Assembly: GCA_052315415.1 (NCBI GenBank)
Contig: JBLSDH010000021.1
Coordinates: 1 to 17,547, forward strand
Direction: 5' to 3'
DNA: 17,547 nucleotides
DNA from: Cuniculiplasma sp052315415
GTDB lineage: Archaea > Thermoplasmatota > Thermoplasmata > Thermoplasmatales > Thermoplasmataceae
The notes under the pieces were generated by a model. The model did not search any database, was not told the origin of the DNA, and worked only from the letters and a program-made list of their open reading frames with translations. This document shows, in pieces, positions 7,838 through 14,956 of the stretch (position 1 is its first letter; the number at the start of each line of letters is the position of its first letter). Made by a program: the position numbers and the translations under genes.

Positions 7838-8176
7838 TCTATGCTTTCAACATTAATTCCACACCTTGACAATTCTCTCAGAAAAATGAGAAAAACAAAG
7901 AATGTGCAAAACTAAATTTTAACTGTCACCAAATAGTATAGTAATTTCTGACAACAATTAAATGGTTTACACATTAGCCTAAAGTATTTTGAAATCGTTT
8001 AGAAAGGTGAAAATTTTTTTCTGGCAATGAAGTAATTGCAACAACAGCTTTAAAATTAAACTGAACTTACCCCTTTTGATGGGTATCTTTTGAAAATTAA
8101 TCAGATCGTCTTGATTAAGTATTTTATATCATACATCATTATATGCCTTAAGAATTATGTATTGCCATCTACCGGC
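7838..8176 (+). pseudogene. Decayed copy of the 3' half of the 1084 gene
   Basis: The DNA aligns by eye with about 1320-1674 of the intact gene. Shared blocks include gtaatttctgacaa, gaagt(a/g)attgcaaca, gatcg or gatgg before cttgatcaa/ttgattaag, and ccatctac(c/t)ggcca. Translated pieces keep the frame at the end (LIKYFISYIIICLKNYVLPS, then TGH-stop) against LIKYLIPCVIVYLQTYGLPS in the intact copy. Frameshifts and stops occur upstream, and the N-terminal half is not detectable. The left boundary near 7838 is fuzzy. Confidence 0.8.
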
Positions 8177-8284
8177 CATTGAGATCACAAGTGAAACAAA
8201 GGCGAAAATGGATATTAAAATAATGGCCACACCAATTAAAACAAATGACTAAAGAATAAATAAGAAGAAAAAATCTGCAGAGGC

Positions 8285-8354
8285 AAATAGATGGCTGAAA
8301 AGTCATAAGTGGAACCGCATCCCATTTACTAGGTTTCAAATCTCTAACTATCCT
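8285..8354 (+). pseudogene. Decayed tRNA-Cys copy
   Basis: This aligns base by base with the intact tRNA-Cys at 1777-1848, including identical blocks atcccatttactagg and ctatcctttgtt. The acceptor stem is broken at three of seven pairs (5' AAATAGA against 3' ACTATCC). Two bases are missing around the anticodon loop, so no GCA anticodon loop can form. The T stem also carries changes. It cannot be a working tRNA. The upstream A/T promoter block is kept. Confidence 0.85.
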
Positions 8355-8482
8355 TTGTTTTTAGCTTTTTTAAGTAGGCTATTAAGTTTACGTTCTTAAT
8401 TTATTGAAGCAATCTATTTACATAAATTTATAAATTTTGCAAACAAACAAATAGCGCCCTATTAAAGGTTGATCACTTCATT

Positions 8483-8682
8483 ATGGTAGAGGATGCTATA
8501 AGAAAAGCGGAAGAATATCCATTAAAAAGGGAGAGTGGCTTGCCTTAGAGAGGAAAGTGATGTACCAAACATTAAGCCTAACCATTTCATATGAGGAAGA
8601 TTCAGTGAAAATTGTTCAGCATAATTGTAAGATAATCTAAGAGTTGAATCCCGAACCAGTTAGCAAAAAGTAAAATTAAGCT
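8483..8682 (+). pseudogene. Broken small gene, unknown family
   Basis: From ATG 8483 the frame reads MVEDAIRKAEEYP. After a shift near 8530 it continues as KKGEWLALERKVMYQTLSLT, then ISYEEDSVKIVQHNCKII, a stop, and ELNPEPVSKK-stop. Joined, this looks like a small charged protein, with one frameshift and one in-frame stop. An A/T element (cataaatttataaatt, about 8418-8433) could have been its promoter. Family not recognised. Confidence 0.45.
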
Positions 8683-8694
8683 GGTGATGAAATA

Positions 8695-9002
8695 TTGTTT
8701 GAAAGGAAAATTACAGTGGTATCCTCGGATGAAGAGATCCAAGAATTCTATTTCAGCATGAAGACTTCATATCCATCACTTTACAAATTCCCAAAACGAG
8801 TGTGGGAGGAACTCAAACAAAAGACTTTCTGCGTTATTCAGAAACTAACATGGCAAATATGGAAAATCTACATGACCAAGTATTAGATCAACAACCTGTT
8901 GATGCAATAACTAACAAACTCTGGAAGCTTAGTTATTTTATTAAGTTTCTGGGAAGAAGTGGTGATAATTTCAATTCTGCTAGAACATTTTACTCAAAAT
9001 GA
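8695..9002 (+). pseudogene. Frameshifted hypothetical gene
   Basis: A TTG-initiated frame reads FERKITVVSSDEEIQEFYFS, then MKTSYPSLYKFPKRVWEELK. Near 8825 it must shift frame to continue as LRYSETNMANMENLHDQVLD, then QQPVDAITNKLWKLSYFIKF up to a stop at about 9000. More in-frame sequence (IQEEIKLLKIADDSMYKPQY) follows the stop. The combined product would be a soluble helical protein of about 120 residues. Function unknown; the gene is dead unless the shift is programmed or a sequencing error. Confidence 0.45.
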
Positions 9003-9082
9003 ATACAAGAAGAGATTAAATTATTGAAAATTGCTGACGATTCTATGTATAAACCGCAGTACCAATTGATCTTACAAAAATA

Positions 9083-9683
9083 ATATTAAAATTCTTTTAG
9101 TTTGTTTTTCCAAAAACGTCACTTTCTTTTCTATGCCACACAAACTAAACCATTAATTAGATAATTGTCCCCCCACCTATCTTTTTAATTAAATGGTCAA
9201 TAGATTTTAAATTTGGTTCAGAAAGCAATATCAATGAGAAAACATCATAAATCGATAGATTTTTAATTAAAAGTATGTAATTCCGGCGCTAACAATATTT
9301 GTTTACACTACCTATCCATCAATTGGACACTACTGAGATGCTTTCGGATCTAAAATTAAACAAACTAAAGTGTAATAACTTAATTAAATAAACGGATCTA
9401 ATATAATTTCACACTGGATAACTCAATTCAGACAGACTATATTTGGTCCAATGAATTTAGGGAATTTCTTCATGTCTCCATTGCCATAAGTAAGGCATTC
9501 ACAAACTAAATAAAAGAAGCCAGAAATCCTCCATGGATAATCTTCCTCAAAATGAGTTCTGGGTTAGTTCATGGGTGATCTGAAATAAGAGTAATAATTA
9601 GAGAAAAAAAGTGAAGTGAGACTAAATGAATAATGAAAAAAAGTGTTCCAAATTCTGGTGGAACAGATCAAATTACCTGACAG
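9083..9683. other. AT-rich intergenic region, no gene seen
   Basis: About 600 bp with no open frame of note. It contains several copies of the short palindromic motif ttaattaa (near 9186, 9262 and 9382), which at this base composition may be chance. It lies downstream of the signal peptidase stop on the minus strand and downstream of gene debris on the plus strand. Confidence 0.45.
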
Positions 9684-10667
9684 TTATATGTATATAAAAA
9701 GCATTGTTATTATTGCCAGTAAATATGGAAGAAGTTCAACTAGGTAAAGCTCCCTAGGAGTAATAAGCCTTTTACATTCACCGCTCTTGTTTAAAAAAAT
9801 ATTACTGAAAGTTTGAATTTCAGCTTTGTTCGATGACAAAAACGTTAGGTTTCCATCTCTACTACTTATTTTTGCAAGCGCCTTTCCAACAACATTATCC
9901 CATTTTATTTGACCGTCTTCGTATGGATTGTTATCACCTTTGGTAATTATTGTATCCCCTTCTTTTCTAATTATTCTGTGGATAACATGTTCACTTCGAA
10001 ATTGAATTCGAACAGGAGGTATATACTCAATAATGTCTCCATTTAAAAAATCAATGCCACTTCCCCTCATCTTAATGAAACATATATCATTTGGTTCTAA
10101 AACGGGAAACATGCTCATTCCTCGAATTACAACCATTTTAATCCCCTTTTTAGAGTGGAACCAGGAAAAGATTGATTTACTTAACAATGTAAATAGGGTT
10201 AATAATACAATGTAGATAGTTAGAATAAGGTATATTTCAGTTGAAGAAAAACCAATTAATATTTCTGATAAGAGCAAATTATAAGATAGCAAGAATAATA
10301 AAGTTCTCTTGATTCCTGGACTTCTATATGTGACATACATAAAGAAACTTAGGTAGAGAAATGCGCTGGGTGAAAAGATTATAACTTGAGTTAATAACAC
10401 CACCAATGGGGTAGGGTACTGAGCAATCCCCAGAGCATAAATAACCCGTGGCAAAAGGTAGGTTTCCTCTATCATAATACAAAAAAGTAAAAAATTGTTA
10501 AATTGTATGTATCCCATTGAATAAAAGTGGAGATGTTTCTGTTTAGAAAATCTAACATATAGAAAATATATTAAACCCATTGCAAGAAAAATTGAAACAA
10601 AAACTATACCAATGACTGGAAAAAGCTCTGACCAGGATGGTATTCCTATTATGACATTTGTGTTCAT
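9684..10667 (-). CDS. Signal peptidase I, archaeal (S26B) type, with an N-terminal multi-pass domain
   Basis: This 327-residue membrane protease should remove signal peptides from exported proteins, cutting on the outer face of the membrane. Residues about 180-265 carry the S26 core. The catalytic Ser185 lies in GMSMFPVLEPND. His230 in HVIHRI occupies the general-base position that is Lys in bacterial enzymes. GDNNPYEDG (244-252) holds the conserved Asp residues, followed by WDNVVGKAL. Ahead of the core are about 170 residues with roughly five transmembrane helices (starting near 14, 54, 86, 121 and 143), much more than the single anchor usual in archaeal signal peptidases. A final helix (about 308-327) closes the protein. 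The start ATG has a GGTG Shine-Dalgarno motif 7 nt upstream that overlaps the stop of the preceding gene, so the two are probably translated together. The unusual membrane domain suggests a dedicated substrate or partner; this is inference. Confidence 0.88.
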   Translation of the reverse strand: MNTNVIIGIPSWSELFPVIGIVFVSIFLAMGLIYFLYVRFSKQKHLHFYSMGYIQFNNFLLFCIMIEETYLLPRVIYALGIAQYPTPLVVLLTQVIIFSPSAFLYLSFFMYVTYRSPGIKRTLLFLLSYNLLLSEILIGFSSTEIYLILTIYIVLLTLFTLLSKSIFSWFHSKKGIKMVVIRGMSMFPVLEPNDICFIKMRGSGIDFLNGDIIEYIPPVRIQFRSEHVIHRIIRKEGDTIITKGDNNPYEDGQIKWDNVVGKALAKISSRDGNLTFLSSNKAEIQTFSNIFLNKSGECKRLITPRELYLVELLPYLLAIITMLFIYI

Positions 10668-10677
10668 CAGTTAACAC

Positions 10678-10869
10678 CTAAGTAAAATAAAAATTGGATA
10701 GTAGAAATCCAGTTACCAAAATCTCACTCATTGCCGCAATAAATAATAATCCAATAGAAAATAACAAAAACTTCACTACTTTTTTGGTAATACATGAAGG
10801 TGCATTATCTAGGAATGAAACAGGTTGTCCATGTGAGTAACCTTTAATAGCCTCAGGAATCCCTTTCAT
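10678..10869 (-). CDS. Small single-helix membrane protein upstream of the signal peptidase
   Basis: From ATG 10869 this is 63 residues. A hydrophilic N-terminus (MKGIPEAIKGYSHGQPVSFL, then DNAPSCITKK) is followed by one transmembrane helix (KFLLFSIGLLFIAAMSEILV) and a short tail ending LLSNFYFT. A longer version would start at ATG 10890. I prefer 10869 because a TATA box (cataaatatact on the plus strand, 10893-10904) is centred 29 bp upstream, the leaderless distance. Its TAG stop overlaps the Shine-Dalgarno motif of the signal peptidase gene 10 bp away, so the two form an operon. It could be an accessory subunit or a substrate of that peptidase; the sequence does not decide. Confidence 0.65.
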   Translation of the reverse strand: MKGIPEAIKGYSHGQPVSFLDNAPSCITKKVVKFLLFSIGLLFIAAMSEILVTGFLLSNFYFT

Positions 10870-10892
10870 GATGAATACTGAGGACAACATGT

Positions 10893-10904
10893 CATAAATA
10901 TACT
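10893..10904 (-). promoter_or_regulatory. TATA box of the small-protein/signal-peptidase operon
   Basis: On the minus strand this reads agtatatttatg and is centred about 29 bp upstream of ATG 10869. Two further TATA-like runs (near 10945 and 10967) could serve the longer ATG 10890 start instead. Confidence 0.4.
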
Positions 10905-10974
10905 CATATGTCTCTACAAAGAAATGAAGTCCATCTCTGAATAATATAAAGTATGGATGTGAATTTATAAAACC

Positions 10975-11307
10975 TCATATGAAACGTGTATCTAGATTAG
11001 AGGTTGTGATTATTTCAATAACATCTATTTTGAAGAATACAAATACCCCAATAACCAACCTATAAATCTCTATTATAGTATTATTTATGAAAATGGATTT
11101 CACATGAGTCATAATAGGATTATAAAAGAAAGGGCTACTAGGTGAGGGAGTTGGTAGTTTAAAAAATTTGTTTAGAAAGCCTATGCAAATAATCCTTGTT
11201 ATCAAAGGAATATAGTAAATAGGGGCACTGTCTAGGAAAATTCTTTTCTTTATATTGAGTCTCCATTTAATGACTGTGATTTGACTAAGTTTCTTTTCAA
11301 TAATCAT
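10975..11307 (-). CDS. Small hypothetical membrane protein with a strong ribosome binding site
   Basis: This encodes 110 residues. A basic N-terminus (MIIEKKLSQITVIKWRLNIK) is followed by a hydrophobic segment (IYYIPLITRIICIGFL, about residues 30-45). A polar middle part with LPTPSPSSP precedes a second hydrophobic segment (IIEIYRLVIGVFVFFKIDV, about 78-97). The Shine-Dalgarno sequence AGGAGGA (11324-11318) lies 10 nt before the ATG, one of the best such sites in the window, which supports the start and placement inside a transcript. No family recognised. Confidence 0.5.
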   Translation of the reverse strand: MIIEKKLSQITVIKWRLNIKKRIFLDSAPIYYIPLITRIICIGFLNKFFKLPTPSPSSPFFYNPIMTHVKSIFINNTIIEIYRLVIGVFVFFKIDVIEIITTSNLDTRFI

Positions 11308-11382
11308 CTGATTATATTCCTCCTAAAATGTTCATAGAGTCATCGAGTTGTAGGAAAAGTGTTGCATTAACGATAGACTTAA

Positions 11383-11718
11383 TCAGCACCAGACCATAAA
11401 TATTTTTTGTGATTGGACACCTTTCCTTTCTTTATTTAACTTAGTGGTTCTTGTGCTCGAAAGATATTTACCTACTGAAAAACCACCAAAACCCTCTGAA
11501 TAGAAATAGATAAAAGCAATTAGAATATTCAAAAGTAGCTTTTTATAAAATACTATATAATTTATTTGAACCATTAACGGTTTATCGTCTCCAGAATAAT
11601 TGAATATTCTAATTAACCACAGAGCGCTATATCCAAGTAAGCTGAATAATAATGAGGTGACCCCAAATAGGAAAATAAGGTCCAAAAGACAAGGTAAAGA
11701 TTTCAAGTAAGAAAGCAC
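11383..11718 (-). CDS. Small multi-pass membrane protein of unknown function
   Basis: This encodes 111 residues from GTG 11718. It has two or three hydrophobic segments (LLDLIFLFGVTSLLFSLLGY, about 11-30; LLLNILIAFIYFY, about 61-73) and a basic C-terminal tail (RTTKLNKERKG). The frame is open upstream to about 11777 and reads KTLETKTKLIENFSNYEYQS, so the real start may be earlier by up to 20 residues, but no ATG, GTG or TTG is available there and no Shine-Dalgarno sequence precedes GTG 11718. It directly follows the 11769-11954 gene and is probably in the same transcript. No family recognised. Confidence 0.5.
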   Translation of the reverse strand: MLSYLKSLPCLLDLIFLFGVTSLLFSLLGYSALWLIRIFNYSGDDKPLMVQINYIVFYKKLLLNILIAFIYFYSEGFGGFSVGKYLSSTRTTKLNKERKGVQSQKIFMVWC

Positions 11719-11768
11719 ACTTTGATATTCATAATTTGAGAAATTCTCAATTAGCTTTGTTTTCGTCT

Positions 11769-11954
11769 CTAAAGTTTTCTATTTCGTAAAGCTTCCCTAA
11801 AAGCTAAAGCGTAGAAGTATGACCATACTACAGCGAATATCAAGAACCAAAAACCCAGGAACGCTACAATAAAGCTATGCCAGTACGGGTGGTACTTAAC
11901 CTCCGTAGAGGCCACATAAAGTGAAATAGGAAGTGATATAATTGCACCTGGCAC
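11769..11954 (-). CDS. Small two-helix membrane protein, start uncertain
   Basis: From GTG 11954 this is 61 residues with two transmembrane helices (VPGAIISLPISLYVAS and IVAFLGFWFLIFAVVWSYFY) and a basic tail (FREALRNRKL). The frame continues upstream to a CTG at 11990, adding LVKRRTKIILEI. That extension gives a positively charged N-terminus before the first helix, and the Shine-Dalgarno motif AGGTGAG (12000-11994) sits just ahead of the CTG, so a non-ATG start at 11990 is attractive. A TATA-like element at 12023-12034 would start transcription near 12002. This is the first gene of the minus-strand membrane-protein group. Confidence 0.5.
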   Translation of the reverse strand: MPGAIISLPISLYVASTEVKYHPYWHSFIVAFLGFWFLIFAVVWSYFYALAFREALRNRKL

Positions 11955-12022
11955 GATTTCTAAAATTATTTTCGTCCTTCTCTTTACCAGATTCTCACCT
12001 TAGTAAATCATGTATTTAGTAA

Positions 12023-12034
12023 CATAAATATTTC
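12023..12034 (-). promoter_or_regulatory. Putative TATA box of the minus-strand membrane-protein cluster
   Basis: The element cataaatatttc (aaatatttatg on the minus strand) is centred about 26 bp before the Shine-Dalgarno motif at 12000-11994. Confidence 0.35.
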
Positions 12035-12187
12035 TCTAATTTTTCCCATGTTGTTGGGTTACAAAACAATTATAAAGTGATATATTTATTATCTGTCTGA
12101 GCTTGATTAATATTTTAGAAATTAGTGTTGGTGAATTGTTATTTTAACCTATTAGATGGTTGAAAAAAACACTCTGAAATCTAAGGG

Positions 12188-12362
12188 AAAAATTTTATAA
12201 ATGCAGGAATTGCCATAGAAAGCGTTTTGGTGTTTATTGCGCTTCTAACGCAAACACTCCATGCCCCTCTATTTATACATGGAATGAAAACGACTTCGTA
12301 TTTTGAGTCTTCTCCAGCGCGGACGATTAACTCTCAGCATTTCCATTATTAATATTTTTTTG
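12188..12362 (+). other. Ambiguous element: decayed membrane-protein fragment or small structured RNA
   Basis: Two readings compete. As protein, the plus strand from about 12194 gives GIAIESVLVFIALLTQTLHA, then PLFIHGMKTTSYFESSP and a stop near 12346, without a start codon; this looks like a fragment of a membrane protein. As RNA, a TATA-like run (aaaattttataaat, about 12188-12201) is followed by a higher-GC block. That block has an imperfect hairpin (GTGTTT...GCG with CGCAAACAC, 12230-12257), a CCATG/CATGG pair and a T-run near 12354-12361. I lean to gene debris, with low confidence in either. Confidence 0.3.
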
Positions 12363-12539
12363 ACTACCATAACCTATTATTATCTGTAGAACTAGTCCTT
12401 TAAATCAGCAATTTCCACGATTTGTTTTCATACTTGGGCACTCCCCGATCTCATTTATTTCATATTTGTTGTAATAGTGTGGTCGCATGTCGATACTCAT
12501 CTGATAGGTATAACTTGGTTATGTTTGTTATCCTGTGAA

Positions 12540-12670
12540 ATTTATACACAATTAATTACTCATTCAAGAACTGGAAAAACCCTTTCTGTTTTCCATTCCA
12601 ATTTATGCCCTGGTTTCTCAATCCTACTCATGGTTCTACCCTGCTTACCTGTGAGTGTAATATTATCATA
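12540..12670 (-). pseudogene. Short coding-like fragment, unknown
   Basis: The minus strand reads MHPIYDNITLTGKQGRTMSR, then IEKPGHKLEWKTERVFPVLE before a stop. Beyond the stop it decays. The sequence has protein-like character, but it is short and not recognised. Confidence 0.25.
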
Positions 12671-12693
12671 AATAGGGTGCATTATTATGTTTC

Positions 12694-12900
12694 TTGGTAT
12701 GCGGAGATTGTGAGTTAACAAAATATGGTTCCACTGTGTTTAATGAAAATAGAGGTTCAGGGTTCATCCATTCATCAACACAGCTCAAGAGCTCTGCTAG
12801 TTCAGGAATAGCCGGTGCAGAACATTATGGTACATTGGGCGAAGCATGGGGTAACACAAAGCTTGACAGGCACAATGTGATGGAAGGAGAAATAGTATGA
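12694..12900 (+). pseudogene. C-terminal gene fragment, unknown family
   Basis: This is an open stretch of 68 codons from a TTG. It reads VCGDCELTKYGSTVFNENRG, SGFIHSSTQLKSSASSGIAG, then AEHYGTLGEAWGNTKLDRHN and VMEGEIV. The composition is richer in Gly, Ala and Ser than the surrounding junk, and the end looks like a genuine protein C-terminus, so it is probably the tail of a lost soluble protein. No upstream continuation is seen, and I could not place the family. A 37-codon frame overlaps its stop (ATGA at 12897), probably by chance. Confidence 0.3.
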
Positions 12901-12979
12901 TTCTTAAACTCAATGGTTTTTGCAATTTTTATTCTATTCTGCGGCTACTATTTTTTAGCCCCGTGGCTCTCATAAGGAT

Positions 12980-13010
12980 TCAGGAAGAAATTGAGTTAAC
13001 TCTTTCCTGA
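12980..13010. repeat. 7-bp perfect inverted repeat
   Basis: TCAGGAA (12980-12986) and TTCCTGA (13004-13010) are perfect inverted copies around a 17-nt loop, in the convergent region downstream of the P450 stop. A role in ending transcription from either side is possible, but there is no strong T-run. Confidence 0.25.
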
Positions 13011-13102
13011 TTATAATATACATGCTTTTCACAAAGCAATGAGAGTGTTAATGACTTTTTACTTTTATTATGGAAAGGAAAGCATTATAGATATCTGGAC
13101 AT

Positions 13103-14314
13103 TTAAAGAGAAATCCTCAGATGTTCAAGCCCCCTCATATTATAATTTCCTCTGTACCTGGGGTTTTCTTTTATTCTCCCTTTTGTTAAGCGATCGAGAA
13201 GCCTGTCAAAAGCGATCGCACCTTCAACCCTTGCAAGCGGGGCTCCAAGGCAGAAATGAATACCCTCTGAGAAGGAAAGATGTCTTATCTCTTTTCGTGT
13301 TATGTCAAACTTATCCGGTTCGTTGAATATCGCCTCATCGTGATTGGCAGATCCAATCAGGGCTAGTATGAACTTATTTTTCTCAATGGTATGACCTTCT
13401 ATTTCAACATCATCTGTCATGGGGACTCTTGACACCATCTGAACTGGTGAATCGTACCGGAGCATCTCTTCTATAGCATTTTTTATCATGGATCTGTCGT
13501 CAGAAAGCATGTCAAGCTGATCCCTGTTCCTCATTAGTGCATAGGATCCATTACCGATTAGATTGGTTGTGGTCTCATGACCTGCCACAAGCAGCAGTGC
13601 GCATAATGTTAGAAGTTCCTCCACTGTTATGTTGTACCCTCCTTCCATATCATTTACCATTTTGCTTATCAGATCTTCCGAAGGATCTTTTTTTCTTCTC
13701 TCAATCAGTTCATTGAAGTATTTTCCCAATTCACCTTTTGCAACAAAACCACCGTATATCTCGTCATCGGAAGAGAATGGATTCAGAAGCTTCGCAAACT
13801 CATCCGACAGAACCTTGAACTTGGGCATGTCCTTTTCAGGCACCCCCATCAGTTTTGCTATAACGTAGGCAGGAAGCGGTGCTGCAAATTCTGTAATCAG
13901 ATCTATTTCACCCCTTTCATTGGTCTCAAGCAATCTATCACAAAGATTCTCTATGAAAGGCTTCAGCTGCTCTATGGATCTTGGTGTGAATGATCTGGAC
14001 GCCAGATTTCTAATTCTTGTATGATCGGGAGGATTAAGTGACAGTATTGATCTTGGTTTCATCTTTGGATGTTTTTCACCATAATCTTTCAGGTATTTAT
14101 CCCGGATGGGTGAAACATCTTCTGACTCATTTGGAGTGTGACCAAATTGTTTTTCCTTTAGAATCAATTGGCATGTCTCATACCTGCTGACTAAGAACGC
14201 ATCCCAATTCCTGGAATAAACGATGGGAAATTGCTTTCTCAGGATACTGTAAAATGGATATGGGTCCTGCAATGATTTATTCATCTCTTTTAAAATATTA
14301 TCATCTGATTCCAT
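13103..14314 (-). CDS. Cytochrome P450, bacterial soluble type
   Basis: This is a complete 403-residue haem-thiolate monooxygenase, the usual length for soluble bacterial-type P450s. The C-helix has NPPDHTRIR (95-102). The I-helix has the oxygen-activation motif AGHETT (244-249). The K-helix ExxR is E283-R286 in EEMLR, followed by RYDSPVQMVSR. The haem loop FSEGIHFCLGAPLAR (348-362) supplies the axial Cys355. The C-terminus keeps NMRGLEHLRISL. There is no membrane anchor. It probably hydroxylates a hydrophobic small molecule in the cytoplasm; the substrate is not predictable. No ferredoxin or reductase partner is encoded within the window. ATG 14314 is supported by a TATA box about 30 bp upstream. 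Thermophilic archaea such as Sulfolobus and Picrophilus carry similar enzymes, generally viewed as bacterial acquisitions. It stands alone between two decayed regions. Confidence 0.97.
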   Translation of the reverse strand: MESDDNILKEMNKSLQDPYPFYSILRKQFPIVYSRNWDAFLVSRYETCQLILKEKQFGHTPNESEDVSPIRDKYLKDYGEKHPKMKPRSILSLNPPDHTRIRNLASRSFTPRSIEQLKPFIENLCDRLLETNERGEIDLITEFAAPLPAYVIAKLMGVPEKDMPKFKVLSDEFAKLLNPFSSDDEIYGGFVAKGELGKYFNELIERRKKDPSEDLISKMVNDMEGGYNITVEELLTLCALLLVAGHETTTNLIGNGSYALMRNRDQLDMLSDDRSMIKNAIEEMLRYDSPVQMVSRVPMTDDVEIEGHTIEKNKFILALIGSANHDEAIFNEPDKFDITRKEIRHLSFSEGIHFCLGAPLARVEGAIAFDRLLDRLTKGRIKENPRYRGNYNMRGLEHLRISL

Positions 14315-14338
14315 TTTTATCTATTTAAGATAATGGAA

Positions 14339-14352
14339 TTCTATAAATAATT
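14339..14352 (-). promoter_or_regulatory. TATA box of the P450 gene
   Basis: On the minus strand this reads aattatttatagaa, centred about 30 bp upstream of ATG 14314, giving a leaderless or nearly leaderless mRNA. It lies inside a larger A/T palindrome (ctataaataattttttatag, 14341-14360). Confidence 0.5.
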
Positions 14353-14380
14353 TTTTATAGATATTAGTTCTGTGAAGGAA

Positions 14381-14494
14381 TTACACTATTAATTTTCCAG
14401 ATGGAATAATCCCTGCAGGAACAGGCTCAGGCTGATTTCTTTCAAAAATTCCCATTGTTGCACTGCTGTCAGGATATATTGTTCTCCCATTCAT
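14381..14494 (-). CDS. Possible 37-residue small protein or gene fragment
   Basis: The minus strand reads MNGRTIYPDSSATMGIFERN, then QPEPVPAGIIPSGKLIV and a stop. The proline- and glycine-rich end looks like a real protein C-terminus rather than random AT-rich translation. Upstream, after a frame change near 14505, KKGKVIELIGS could be its continuation, so it may be the tail of a broken gene. It ends 67 bp upstream of the P450 start on the same strand. Family unknown. Confidence 0.3.
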   Translation of the reverse strand: MNGRTIYPDSSATMGIFERNQPEPVPAGIIPSGKLIV

Positions 14495-14509
14495 ATAATA
14501 TACTCCCTA

Positions 14510-14956
14510 TCAGTTCGATCACTTTGCCTTTTTTTAATCTGATCATTATTGGGGTCAAATTTGCAACATATGTGATATTTCATCGTAGACCAGTATTAAT
14601 CAATACACATTTAATGATATAATTCAACCATGAGACCCTAAGTTATATTCATCCTCTTTGTAATGCTGAATCTTTGACATCTATCCAAACATCTTAAGAA
14701 ACGGATGCGCTCGTTATCACTTTCAAGTATATTTGGATCCTATGGAAAATACAGTCATATCTCTTCTTATCAGAATCACAGTTAATGAAACAAATCTAAA
14801 AATAATGAAAATGACAGTGTGAGCTGGTAATTTCCATAGACGATGTCATTAACTCCTGGCGCCGTTACCTATCTTTAATGTTCTTGTGAATCATATTTTT
14901 CTGATACTGAAGCATTCTATGTGACAGTTTGTATCTGACTGCAATCTGAATATTCA
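14510..14956. other. Non-coding or fully decayed sequence
   Basis: About 450 bp with stops in all frames. Part of it may be the lost 5' portion of the propeller pseudogene that follows, but no blade motif is recognisable before about 14957. Confidence 0.4.

Noticed and set aside
12897..13010. 37-codon frame overlapping the 12694 fragment by ATGA
   Set aside because: No family resemblance and AT-rich random composition; overlap judged accidental.
13629..13868. Plus-strand open frame inside the P450 gene
   Set aside because: Shadow of the P450; Ser/Phe-rich antisense translation.
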